9,149 nucleotides of DNA from Hyphomicrobiaceae bacterium (lineage in GTDB: Bacteria > Pseudomonadota > Alphaproteobacteria > Rhizobiales > Hyphomicrobiaceae). The notes beneath the pieces are model-generated. The model searched no databases, had not been told where the DNA came from, and saw nothing but the letters and a program-made list of their open reading frames with translations. How positions within the stretch are numbered: the stretch's first letter is position 1; each line of letters starts with the position of its first letter. Below, one piece after another: positions 1 through 5,691 of this stretch. A program made the position numbers and the translations under genes. Where the stretch lies: positions 255-9,403 of the forward strand of contig JAGRKR010000129.1 of assembly GCA_020442225.1 (NCBI GenBank), written 5' to 3'.

Positions 1-587
1 GCGGGGTCCGTGTAGACTTCCGTGTAGGCGATGGCGGTGGTCATATCCATGACCTGTCTGACCGTGGCGTCGGCATAGCCGCTGCCGGCCAGCTCCGGTA
101 CGTAGGCCGGCACGGGAGCCGCCGGATCGAGCCGGCCGTCGGCCACCATCATGCCGGCGAGCGTGCCGACGAAGGATTTCGTCACGGACATGGCGATGTG
201 CGGCAGGTGCGGTGCGAGGGCGCCGAAATAGCGCTCGTAGACGAGGCGGCCCTTGTGCAGCACGGCGACACCGTCGGCGTAGGTCTCGGCCATCGCCTCG
301 GCGAGCGTGATGCGCCGCCCGTCGGCGAGCGGAACGGGCACGCCGTCGAGATCCTGCTCGTCGCGTGGCAGGACGGAAGCCGGCCCCGCTCCGCGCCAGA
401 CCGCCTTGGTCGGCAGGAGCTGGCGGAAATGGCTGAAGCCCCAGCGGCTCTGCGGGAACTGGCGGAAGGAGCCGTCGGCGAAGGTGACCGCCACTTCTGG
501 CGCGGGCGGAAAGCCCTGCATCCAGCCGAGGCGTTGCGGATCGCTGGCGCTGGCATCGAGGGGCGGGGCGGCAGGCTCGGTCGTCAT
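1..587 (-). CDS. NylB-like serine hydrolase (class C beta-lactamase fold), N-terminal half only
   Basis: Reading leftward from ATG at 587, the frame stays open to the window edge (195 codons), so the C-terminal half is missing. The start has GAGGA about 8 bases upstream. Residues 133-138 read MSVTKS: an S-x-x-K motif with nucleophile Ser134 and Lys137, as in class C beta-lactamases, esterases and 6-aminohexanoate-dimer hydrolase (NylB). The N-terminal part around RWGFSHFRQLLP (residues 48-59) and the part after the nucleophile (DGRLDPAAPVPAYVPELAGS) resemble NylB more than true beta-lactamases. No signal peptide is visible, which suggests a cytoplasmic enzyme. NylB relatives hydrolyse amides or short esters; the substrate here is not predictable. 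The second catalytic Tyr would lie outside the window. The gene lies 131 bases downstream of the AtuA/DUF4387 pair on the same strand, so co-transcription is possible. Confidence 0.85.
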   Translation of the reverse strand, partial: MTTEPAAPPLDASASDPQRLGWMQGFPPAPEVAVTFADGSFRQFPQSRWGFSHFRQLLPTKAVWRGAGPASVLPRDEQDLDGVPVPLADGRRITLAEAMAETYADGVAVLHKGRLVYERYFGALAPHLPHIAMSVTKSFVGTLAGMMVADGRLDPAAPVPAYVPELAGSGYADATVRQVMDMTTAIAYTEVYTDP

Positions 588-657
588 GGCACAGGTCCTC
601 GGCGGCTTGGGTTGCGACAAAGTCTAGGCCGGAGAGCCGCGCCTGCCTACATCGCAC

Positions 658-701
658 GACGGCGAGGCCGTCCTGCGCGCAGCGCCGGCGAGGGAGCCGG
701 C
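658..701. repeat. Two adjacent short inverted repeats after the DUF4387 gene
   Basis: GACGGC-GAG-GCCGTC (658-672) and GCCGGC-GAGGGA-GCCGGC (684-701) can each form a 6-bp GC hairpin just beyond the DUF4387 stop codon. Neither is followed by a T-run on the minus strand, so they are not convincing intrinsic terminators. They could slow polymerase or stabilise the mRNA 3' end. GC-rich DNA makes such hairpins by chance. Confidence 0.3.
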
Positions 702-718
702 AAGCGTCCCGCTTTCCT

Positions 719-1024
719 TCACTCGGGCAGCTCGAGTTCCTCGAGCAGGATCGCCATCTGCGCGCCGTGCATGTCGCGATCTTCGCGACTGCCTTGCACG
801 ACCGGACGCGGGAACGAGAACTTGATGACGGCGAGGTCGGGAATCTCGAAGCGCTTCAGGAGCTGGCTCGGCTGCTGGAAGAGGTCGGCCACCGCCTCCG
901 TCGACAGGCTTTGGCGCACCGCGGCGAAGACCTCGGGGCTGCCACAGAAGATATCGACCGTGATCCAGAACGGTCCGGCGTTCTTGGAGCGCACCCGCGC
1001 GACGCGGTCGCCGAGCCTAGGCAC
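719..1024 (-). CDS. DUF4387 family protein, partner of AtuA
   Basis: 101 residues from GTG at 1024, which overlaps the AtuA stop (1017-1019) by 8 bases, so translation is probably coupled. The start of the domain, with LGDRVARVRSKNAGPF near residues 4-19, and the later PRPVVQGSREDRDMHGAQ stretch are typical of the DUF4387 family. These proteins of about 100 residues are habitually encoded next to AtuA/DUF1446 proteins. No signal peptide or membrane segment is visible, so it should be cytoplasmic and probably binds AtuA. Its biochemical role is unknown. Its pattern (L-x-D-x-A-x-x-R-S-x-x-x-G near the start, an acidic L-x-x-E-L-E end) recalls the C-terminal ferredoxin-fold domain of long AtuA proteins, so it may be that domain as a separate chain. 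That last point is inference from memory of the families. Confidence 0.85.
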   Translation of the reverse strand: MPRLGDRVARVRSKNAGPFWITVDIFCGSPEVFAAVRQSLSTEAVADLFQQPSQLLKRFEIPDLAVIKFSFPRPVVQGSREDRDMHGAQMAILLEELELPE

Positions 1025-2378
1025 GCCCGACCTCCGTCACCTCGAGCCGGAAGGCCTGCATGGGGTCGTCGAGCTCCATCACGTGATTGAGGGCGAACTC
1101 GTAGAGGGCGCCGCGCTCGGATTGGGCCGGCGAATAGGGGAACGCGAAGGTCGGCAGCTCTTCGTCCCGGGTGAGCGGATAGTGCAGGACGAAGGGGTTG
1201 ATGAGCTTGCCGATCTCCTCGGCTTCCTCCGCCGTCGACGCCGTGACGAGGCCCAGCACACCAATCTCGACCGGGCTGCCCGTCCGCCGCTCCAAGGCCC
1301 CGAGCGCGGAATTGGCGCCGATCAGGCGGAACTCGAGGGTGTAGGCGTCGGGCGAAAGGCCCATGCGCACGCGGATCTGCTCGGTCAGGTAGGCGTGCAG
1401 CTTGTCGATCCATTCCTGCGCGCTGGTGACATAGCGCGCCTCGCGCAGGACGGCCATGATGGTCGTCTGGTAGCCGCCGACGCGCGCACCCTCGAGCTTC
1501 ACCGTGTAGCGCCCCGGCACCCACTTCGAGCCCGTGACGCGCACGCGGCGCTCGTCGAGGGCCTGATAGCGCGAGGCCGTGACGTCGAGATGTCCGCCCG
1601 GCTCGTAGAGGATGAACGGGTCCGAGTTCTCGTAGAGCATGTGCGCCGACACGGAGTGCGGCGTGCAGCGCGCGCCGTCTGCCAGCGGCTCGACCGTGAA
1701 GCCTTCCTCGTCGAACTGCACCATGATGACGCCGCTGGTGGGGTAGGTGGAGCACTGGGCGCCGCACTCGGCGATCTTGGCGCCGTGCCAGGCGCCGCCG
1801 GCATTGTCGCCCCGTGCGATGGGCAGAGCGGATATGATGGCGGTATCCGTCGTGCGGCCGGCGATCACGATGTCGGCGCCGGTGGCGAGGGCGGCCTGCA
1901 CCTGCTCGGCGCCGGCCAGCGCCACGATGTTGGTCATGGCCGCGAGGGTCTCGGCGGAAACGTGCGGCGCCGGCGTCAGCGGCATGACGCGACCGGCGGC
2001 CAGGGCCTTGGCCACGCGGCCCGAGGGCTGGCTCGAATAGAGGCGGGCGATTTTCAGAGTCTGGCCGAGCTCGGCCGCCAGCTCGAGGGTGATCTCGTAC
2101 ATCCAGTCCACGGTCGCATCCGTGCCGCAGGTTCCCGAGCTGCCGATGACCAGCGGCACGCCGGCCTCGGCCCGCGCCATCATGAGCTGTCGCCACTCGG
2201 ACTTGGTCGCGGCGCGGGAATACTTCGAGGTGCCCGTGCCGAGCGAGAAGGGGCCGCTGTCGGTCGAGCCGCCGTCGATGCAGATGATGTCGGGCCGGGC
2301 CGCAACGCCGCGGGCGAGCGCCGCGCGATCGAAACCGAGCCCGAGAACGCCCGAAGGGACGAGGACACGTGTCGGCAT
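1017..2378 (-). CDS. AtuA/DUF1446 family protein (acyclic terpene utilization type)
   Basis: 453 residues from ATG at 2378 to TAG at 1017; ACGGA lies about 8 bases before this ATG. An in-frame ATG at 2387 is the alternative. Family signatures are clear: GSTDSGPFSLGTG (residues 37-49), GSSGTCGTD (79-87), then AGRTTDTA, KIAECGAQCSTYPTSG and EPGGHLDVTASRY. AtuA was named from the acyclic terpene (citronellol/geraniol) utilization cluster of Pseudomonas, but the reaction of DUF1446 proteins is not established. Many members in other bacteria have no terpene genes nearby, and no geranyl-CoA carboxylase or acyl-CoA dehydrogenase is seen here, so terpene use is not supported. The length fits the short form that lacks the C-terminal ferredoxin-fold domain; that role may be taken by the overlapping DUF4387 gene. 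It starts 101 bases after the DUF808 gene. Cytoplasmic. Confidence 0.88.
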   Translation of the reverse strand: MPTRVLVPSGVLGLGFDRAALARGVAARPDIICIDGGSTDSGPFSLGTGTSKYSRAATKSEWRQLMMARAEAGVPLVIGSSGTCGTDATVDWMYEITLELAAELGQTLKIARLYSSQPSGRVAKALAAGRVMPLTPAPHVSAETLAAMTNIVALAGAEQVQAALATGADIVIAGRTTDTAIISALPIARGDNAGGAWHGAKIAECGAQCSTYPTSGVIMVQFDEEGFTVEPLADGARCTPHSVSAHMLYENSDPFILYEPGGHLDVTASRYQALDERRVRVTGSKWVPGRYTVKLEGARVGGYQTTIMAVLREARYVTSAQEWIDKLHAYLTEQIRVRMGLSPDAYTLEFRLIGANSALGALERRTGSPVEIGVLGLVTASTAEEAEEIGKLINPFVLHYPLTRDEELPTFAFPYSPAQSERGALYEFALNHVMELDDPMQAFRLEVTEVGRA

Positions 2379-2479
2379 GGCTGGCATCCGTTGCTGGGGA
2401 TGGACGGGGCGAGCGAAGCACCGACGGCAGAGTAGGCTGGCGCACGCTCCATGGGAAGCGCCTCGCGTATGGCCGACCT

Positions 2480-3439
2480 TCAGGTCGTCTCGCGGCGCAA
2501 CACGAGATCGATGAGTGGCGCGAGCACGTTGCCGACGACGGGCATCGTTAGGATGCCCACCACGAGACCGAACAGGCCGTCGAGCGTCGCCGTGATCAGC
2601 CACTTGACGAGGCCGCCCGCCGCCGGCAGCGCACGCGCTGTCGCGCCAGCCAGGTCTTGGATCGCATGACCGAGGCCGCCCCAGCCGAGCGACTCCAGTC
2701 CGTGCACGATGATGGAGCCACCGACCCACAGCATGGCGACGGTGCCGACGGCCGAGATGAACGCCATCACGGACGGCATGCCCCTGACGATGGCGCGGCC
2801 CATGCTGCGCGTGAGCGAGAGGCGCCCGGAGCTGGCCATCTTGAGGCCGATGTCGTCGGCTTTCACGAGCAGGGCGACGGTGCCGTAGACCAGGACCGTG
2901 ATGGCCAGTGCGACGAGCGCCAGCGCCAGGCCCTTCAACCAGATGTTGTCGACCGAAATGCTCGCCAGCGCGATCGTCATGATCTCCGCGGAGAGGATGA
3001 AGTCGGTCTTGATGGCGCCGGCCACCCGCTCGCGCTCGAGATGCGCGGCATCGAGGCTGGTCGGCTCGGGGCCGTTCTCGGCGTGCGGCCGGAAATAGTG
3101 CCAGATCTTCTCGGCGCCCTCGAAGCAGAGATAGAGGCCACCGACCATCAGCAGCGGCACGATCAGCCACGGCGCAAAGCTGCTGAGCAGCAGTGCCGCA
3201 GGCAGGAGTATGACCATCTTGTTGAAGAGCGAGCCTTTGGCGATCTTCCATACGATCGGCAGCTCGCGTGTCGCGGGAAGTCCGTGCACGTATTTGGGCG
3301 TGACGGCGCTGTCGTCGATGACCACGCCGGCGGCTTTCGAGCCGGCCTTGACCGCCTGCGCGGCGACGTCGTCGAGCTGAGCTGCCGCGAGTTTGGTCAG
3401 TGCCGCGACGTCGTCGAGTAGGGCCAGTAAACCGCTCAT
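2480..3439 (-). CDS. DUF808/YedI-type inner-membrane protein
   Basis: 319 residues from ATG at 3439, with AGGGG about 10 bases upstream. The N-terminus (MSGLLALLDDVAALTKLAAAQ) and the later YVHGLPATRELPIVWKIAKGS are characteristic of the DUF808 family (E. coli YedI). A soluble N-terminal part of about 70 residues is followed by hydrophobic segments at about 75-106, 160-190, 205-245 and 275-312, so it is a multi-pass inner-membrane protein; the last two segments are rich in Gly and Val. Length is normal for the family, whose function is unknown. The downstream atuA gene starts 101 bases after its stop, so read-through is possible, but the content gives no functional link. An in-frame upstream start at 3505 is open but unnecessary, because homologues begin at MSGLL. 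Confidence 0.88.
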   Translation of the reverse strand: MSGLLALLDDVAALTKLAAAQLDDVAAQAVKAGSKAAGVVIDDSAVTPKYVHGLPATRELPIVWKIAKGSLFNKMVILLPAALLLSSFAPWLIVPLLMVGGLYLCFEGAEKIWHYFRPHAENGPEPTSLDAAHLERERVAGAIKTDFILSAEIMTIALASISVDNIWLKGLALALVALAITVLVYGTVALLVKADDIGLKMASSGRLSLTRSMGRAIVRGMPSVMAFISAVGTVAMLWVGGSIIVHGLESLGWGGLGHAIQDLAGATARALPAAGGLVKWLITATLDGLFGLVVGILTMPVVGNVLAPLIDLVLRRETT

Positions 3440-3478
3440 TCGTCCGTCACCCCTGCATCCGGCTCGCGTCCAGCGAAC

Positions 3479-3492
3479 CTCCGGGGCCGGAG
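3479..3492. repeat. Inverted repeat upstream of the DUF808 gene
   Basis: CTCCGG-GG-CCGGAG, a perfect 6+2+6 palindrome 40 bases upstream of the DUF808 start. It could be a repressor site or leader hairpin, but it consists almost only of G and C and may be chance. The rest of 3440-3642 shows no clear promoter; the 9-mer ATGACGGCC occurs twice there. Confidence 0.25.
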
Positions 3493-3642
3493 CCAGGAGA
3501 TCCAACGTCGGTTATGACGGCCATGGGCCGCGGCTGCAACCCGGGATGACGGCCGACCGGTCAGGGGACGAAGCCAGCGGATGAGGCCAGGGGATGGGGC
3601 GCTCGACCAGCGGCCCGCGCCGACTGCAGTGACGCGCCGGGA

Positions 3643-4374
3643 TCAGCCGGCCGCCGTCGCCCCTCGCTCGACGCTGCCCCGCAGGGCGAGAACGGCCTTG
3701 GCGAGCGGCGTGAGCGCCATGAGGGCGTCAAGGTCGCGCACGATGGCGCGGTTGCGCGTCGGCATGGCGATGAGCTTGCGGGCTCGGAGCCGTGACATCA
3801 GCCGGCTCAACGTATCGGGGTTGAGGGCCAGATAGTCGGCCATGTCGTCGCGCGAGAGCGGCATCTCGAAGGAATAGCTGCCCTGGATCGCCCGGCCGCA
3901 GAACAGCGCGATTTCCGTCAGCAGCGTCGCCACCCGCTCCTCGCTGGTCAGGCGGCCGATGGCCATGGCATGGAGGGTGGAGCGGGCTGAGAGTTGCGCG
4001 ACCGCAGCATGCAGGCGCAACATTTCCGTCACACCGTCCGCGGCCGTATCGATGGTTTCGCCCGGCAGGCGGGTCAGTGTCGAGGCCACGGCAGCTGTGA
4101 GGCCGATGCCCGGCACCGGTGGGGAGGCGCTCCGCGAAATGAGGTCGCCCGGATAGAGCACCAGAAGAACCTGCCGGCGATCGTCGGGCAGCACTGCGTC
4201 GAGCGTGATGCAGCCGCGCTCCACACGGTAGAGCTGATCCGGCGCCTCCTCCTTGAAAACGATGCGCTGGCGCCGCCGCAGATCGAGGCGGATGCCTCGA
4301 TTTCCATCGTGTTCGCCGCTCCGGGCGGCTGGCCCTCTGTCGGCGGATTGTCGCGTGCTGCGGGCGATCGTCAT
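3643..4374 (-). CDS. Crp/Fnr family transcriptional regulator (FixK/DNR-like, no Fe-S cysteines)
   Basis: 243 residues from ATG at 4374. The frame is open to a TTG at 4410, but that start is unlikely. Layout: short Arg-rich N-terminus, cyclic-nucleotide-binding-type beta-roll (about 27-110), dimerisation helix (about 115-145), C-terminal winged helix-turn-helix (about 170-205). The recognition helix reads PDTLSRLMSRL, placing Asp187, Ser190 and Arg191 at the positions of the E-x-x-S-R that lets FNR and FixK read TTGAT half-sites; Glu is replaced by Asp. There is no N-terminal cysteine cluster (the only Cys are 55 and 159), so it cannot carry an FNR-type Fe-S cluster, and the cAMP-binding Arg-Ser signature of CRP is absent. 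It is therefore FixK-, DNR- or NnrR-like: controlled by expression, by another ligand such as haem/NO, or by a protein. Two FNR/FixK boxes lie directly upstream, one placed for control of this gene, suggesting autoregulation and control of the divergent ompW-type gene. Confidence 0.88.
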   Translation of the reverse strand: MTIARSTRQSADRGPAARSGEHDGNRGIRLDLRRRQRIVFKEEAPDQLYRVERGCITLDAVLPDDRRQVLLVLYPGDLISRSASPPVPGIGLTAAVASTLTRLPGETIDTAADGVTEMLRLHAAVAQLSARSTLHAMAIGRLTSEERVATLLTEIALFCGRAIQGSYSFEMPLSRDDMADYLALNPDTLSRLMSRLRARKLIAMPTRNRAIVRDLDALMALTPLAKAVLALRGSVERGATAAG

Positions 4375-4444
4375 ATTGCGCCGGTATCGTAGCGTGGCGG
4401 GTTGCCACAACCTGATTTGCTAGCCGGCGGGGGCGCGTTCCGCC

Positions 4445-4458
4445 TTGAGGTTTATCAA
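4445..4458. promoter_or_regulatory. FNR/FixK-type anaerobox 1, proximal to the regulator gene
   Basis: TTGAG-GTTT-ATCAA differs from the consensus TTGAT-N4-ATCAA at one base. The symmetry extends outward: CCTTGA-N6-TCAAGG at 4443-4460. The centre is at 4451.5. On the minus strand a weak -10-like TAGCAA (4422-4417) would put the regulator's transcription start near 4410, which places the box at -41.5, the class II activator position, and leaves a leader of about 36 bases. The start position was chosen partly to fit, so the geometry is suggestive only. The sequence match itself is direct. Confidence 0.7.
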
Positions 4459-4519
4459 GGTGGGCGGAGCATATTGTCACGTCTGCTGCGGCAGTTCGGC
4501 TCGTGCCGGCTGCGGTTTC

Positions 4520-4533
4520 TTGATCTGGATCAA
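4520..4533. promoter_or_regulatory. FNR/FixK-type anaerobox 2 (perfect consensus)
   Basis: TTGAT-CTGG-ATCAA is an exact match to the FNR/FixK consensus. Its centre (4526.5) is 75 bases from that of box 1, close to seven helical turns, so both would lie on roughly the same face of the DNA. It is 169 bases upstream of the OmpW-type start codon. No clear -10 is seen at the class II distance. A weak TTGCTG-N15-TATTCG pair (4545-4571) exists, so the ompW start point is uncertain. The only Crp/Fnr-type gene in the window starts 146 bases away on the other strand. Confidence 0.8.
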
Positions 4534-4582
4534 CCCTTGGCGTGTTGCTGAAGACACACAGGGCGTATTCGGCAGAGTCCGT

Positions 4583-4596
4583 CTGACCGAGGTCAG
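4583..4596. repeat. Inverted repeat in the ompW leader region
   Basis: CTGACC-GA-GGTCAG, a perfect 6+2+6 palindrome between anaerobox 2 and the OmpW start. Possible operator for a second regulator, or a leader hairpin. It resembles no site I can name with confidence. Confidence 0.35.
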
Positions 4597-4604
4597 GGAA
4601 AACC

Positions 4605-4682
4605 ATGAAGTTCCGCTGGAGGCGGACCATGGCTCTGGCGCAACTTGGCGGGGACTGGTTACCGAGTCGGACAGGGGCTTGA
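4605..4682 (+). CDS. Possible 25-residue leader ORF upstream of the OmpW gene
   Basis: ATG at 4605 follows AGGGA by 5-6 bases and the frame runs 25 codons to TGA at 4680-4682, ending 20 bases before the OmpW start. The peptide is rich in Arg and Trp (begins MKFRWRRTMALAQL) and has no recognisable family. It could be a translated leader that affects ompW expression, or simply an open stretch in the 5' leader. The only support is the ribosome-binding-site-like sequence and the position. Confidence 0.2.
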   Translation: MKFRWRRTMALAQLGGDWLPSRTGA

Positions 4683-4702
4683 GAGGATCTGGGGACAGAA
4701 CA

Positions 4703-5452
4703 ATGAGACGAATCAAAATTGGATTGGCCGCCATCGCCATGAGCATGGGCATGACGCAGGCCGCATCGGCGGGGGACTATTCCGGCAACTTCATGGTGAG
4801 GGTGCTGGCTGCCGGCGTCATCAGCCAGGATAGCCTGAAGTCGCTCGACTCGCTGTCGGGAGCGCCGGTGGCTGACCTGCGCGCGGCGGGCTTCGACGCC
4901 TCGGTGAGCGACCGGCTCATTCCGGCGGCGACCCTCACTTACTTCCTGAACAAGAATCTCGCGGTCGAGCTGTTCTGCTGCTTCACCAAGCATCACATCA
5001 CGCTCAAGCCGCCGCCGGCCTTCGCCGCACTTGCCGGCAAGGTGGCCGATGCGTGGATGTTCCCGCCCGCGCTGACGCTGACCTATCACTTCGATGGCAT
5101 GGGCGCCTTCAAGCCGTACATCGGCGTCGGCGCGCAGTACATCCACTACTTCAGCGAGAGCACGGCGACGAATACGCTCGGCGCTGGCAGCGTTCGTCTG
5201 TCGGACTCCTTCGGCGTCACCTTGCAGGCCGGCATGGACGTCAAGCTCGGCAATGGCTGGTACTTCAACGTCGACGTCAAGAAGTCCTGGCTCGACACGA
5301 CCGCCACGTGGCGCAGCTCCGCCGTGACCGGCGGCGACATCAAGGCCAAGGCCGACATCGACCCGCTGATCATCAGTGCGGGTGTCGCCTATCGCTTCAA
5401 TCTCGGGGATCTGTTCGGTCGTCGTGCACCCGCACTCGATCCTCTGAAGTAA
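4703..5452 (+). CDS. OmpW family outer-membrane beta-barrel protein
   Basis: 249 residues from ATG at 4703, with GGGGA 7 bases upstream. The longer open frame from 4445 is rejected because a signal peptide starts here: MRRIK, a hydrophobic core, and ASA as cleavage site after residue 23. The mature protein shows OmpW features: alternating beta-strand segments, NKNLAVELFCCFTKHH (83-98) matching the conserved strand after the first long loop, TYHFDG...FKPYIGVGAQY, a GVTLQAGMDVKLGNGWYFNVDVKKSW block, and a closing strand GVAYRF. OmpW forms an eight-stranded barrel with a narrow hydrophobic channel for small nonpolar molecules. The Cys pair 92-93 sits where enterobacterial OmpW has none. The barrel-closing Phe is at 232, not at the end; 17 residues follow. 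Two upstream FNR/FixK boxes fit reports that E. coli ompW is FNR-controlled. Monocistronic, with a strong terminator behind. Confidence 0.9.
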   Translation: MRRIKIGLAAIAMSMGMTQAASAGDYSGNFMVRVLAAGVISQDSLKSLDSLSGAPVADLRAAGFDASVSDRLIPAATLTYFLNKNLAVELFCCFTKHHITLKPPPAFAALAGKVADAWMFPPALTLTYHFDGMGAFKPYIGVGAQYIHYFSESTATNTLGAGSVRLSDSFGVTLQAGMDVKLGNGWYFNVDVKKSWLDTTATWRSSAVTGGDIKAKADIDPLIISAGVAYRFNLGDLFGRRAPALDPLK

Positions 5453-5481
5453 CAGACGTTCCTGACGCTCTTCGTCCACGG

Positions 5482-5520
5482 CGGGACCCGGCAGACCTCT
5501 GCCGGGTCCCGTTGTGCGTT
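5482..5520 (+). terminator. Terminator hairpin after the OmpW gene
   Basis: GGGACCCGGCAGA (5483-5495) pairs perfectly with TCTGCCGGGTCCC (5498-5510), extended by C5482-G5511. The stem is very strong; the downstream tract (TTGTGCGTTT) has only a moderate number of T. It begins 30 bases after the ompW stop and isolates it from the next gene. Confidence 0.75.
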
Positions 5521-5580
5521 TCGGGCGGCGTCGAGACTGCCGTCCGACGCGAGTCGAGCCCGTCAGGCTGGCGAGGCCGC

Positions 5581-5608
5581 TTCACACGCGCGCCCGAGAC
5601 GCTATGAT
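5581..5608 (+). promoter_or_regulatory. Sigma70-like promoter of the hydroxy-acid oxidase gene
   Basis: TTCACA (5581-5586), a 16-base spacer, then TATGAT (5603-5608): each hexamer matches five of six consensus positions. The predicted transcription start near 5615 falls inside the inverted repeat at 5610-5633 and gives a leader of about 77 bases. This is the best promoter-like sequence in the window. Confidence 0.55.
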
Positions 5609-5609
5609 T

Positions 5610-5633
5610 GGTCCGGATGACTGCTGCCGGACC
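5610..5633. promoter_or_regulatory. 24-base inverted repeat over the predicted transcription start (operator candidate)
   Basis: GGTCCGG (5610-5616) and CCGGACC (5627-5633) are perfect 7-base arms around a 10-base centre. Position just downstream of a -10 is typical for a repressor operator; alternatively it is a 5' hairpin of the mRNA. Lactate/hydroxy-acid oxidase genes are often under GntR-family (LldR-type) or LysR control. The arms are farther apart than in GntR sites of the TGGT-N3-ACCA kind, so the regulator cannot be named. Confidence 0.4.
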
Positions 5634-5691
5634 TGATCGGGCTCCGTGCTGACGGTACAACTTCAAGACAATGACAGGGAAGGGGGCGCGC

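Noticed and set aside
658..701. Tandem hairpins as an intrinsic terminator of the AtuA operon
   Set aside because: No T-run follows on the minus strand, so they are listed only as inverted repeats.
198..2435. A 745-codon open frame on the plus strand, antisense to the hydrolase, DUF4387 and AtuA genes
   Set aside because: It is full of Arg, Gly, Ala and His with no domain pattern, and it crosses three recognisable minus-strand genes. Long antisense frames are common opposite GC-rich codons.
1017..3251. AtuA frame extended upstream to 744 residues
   Set aside because: The extra N-terminal part lies antiparallel in another frame of the DUF808 gene and has low-complexity composition. AtuA homology starts at MPTRVL (2378).
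3520..3560. ATGACGGCC occurring twice near 3514 and 3545
   Set aside because: Two copies of a GC-rich 9-mer about 30 bases apart, without further symmetry or promoter context, are likely chance.
4445..4702. N-terminal extension of the OmpW frame starting at 4445
   Set aside because: It would put cytoplasmic-like sequence before a perfect signal peptide and would translate across the two FNR/FixK boxes.
3728..5479. 583-codon minus-strand frame across the regulator and ompW
   Set aside because: It runs out of frame through the Crp/Fnr gene and antisense to ompW. Both of those have clear family features, and this frame has none.
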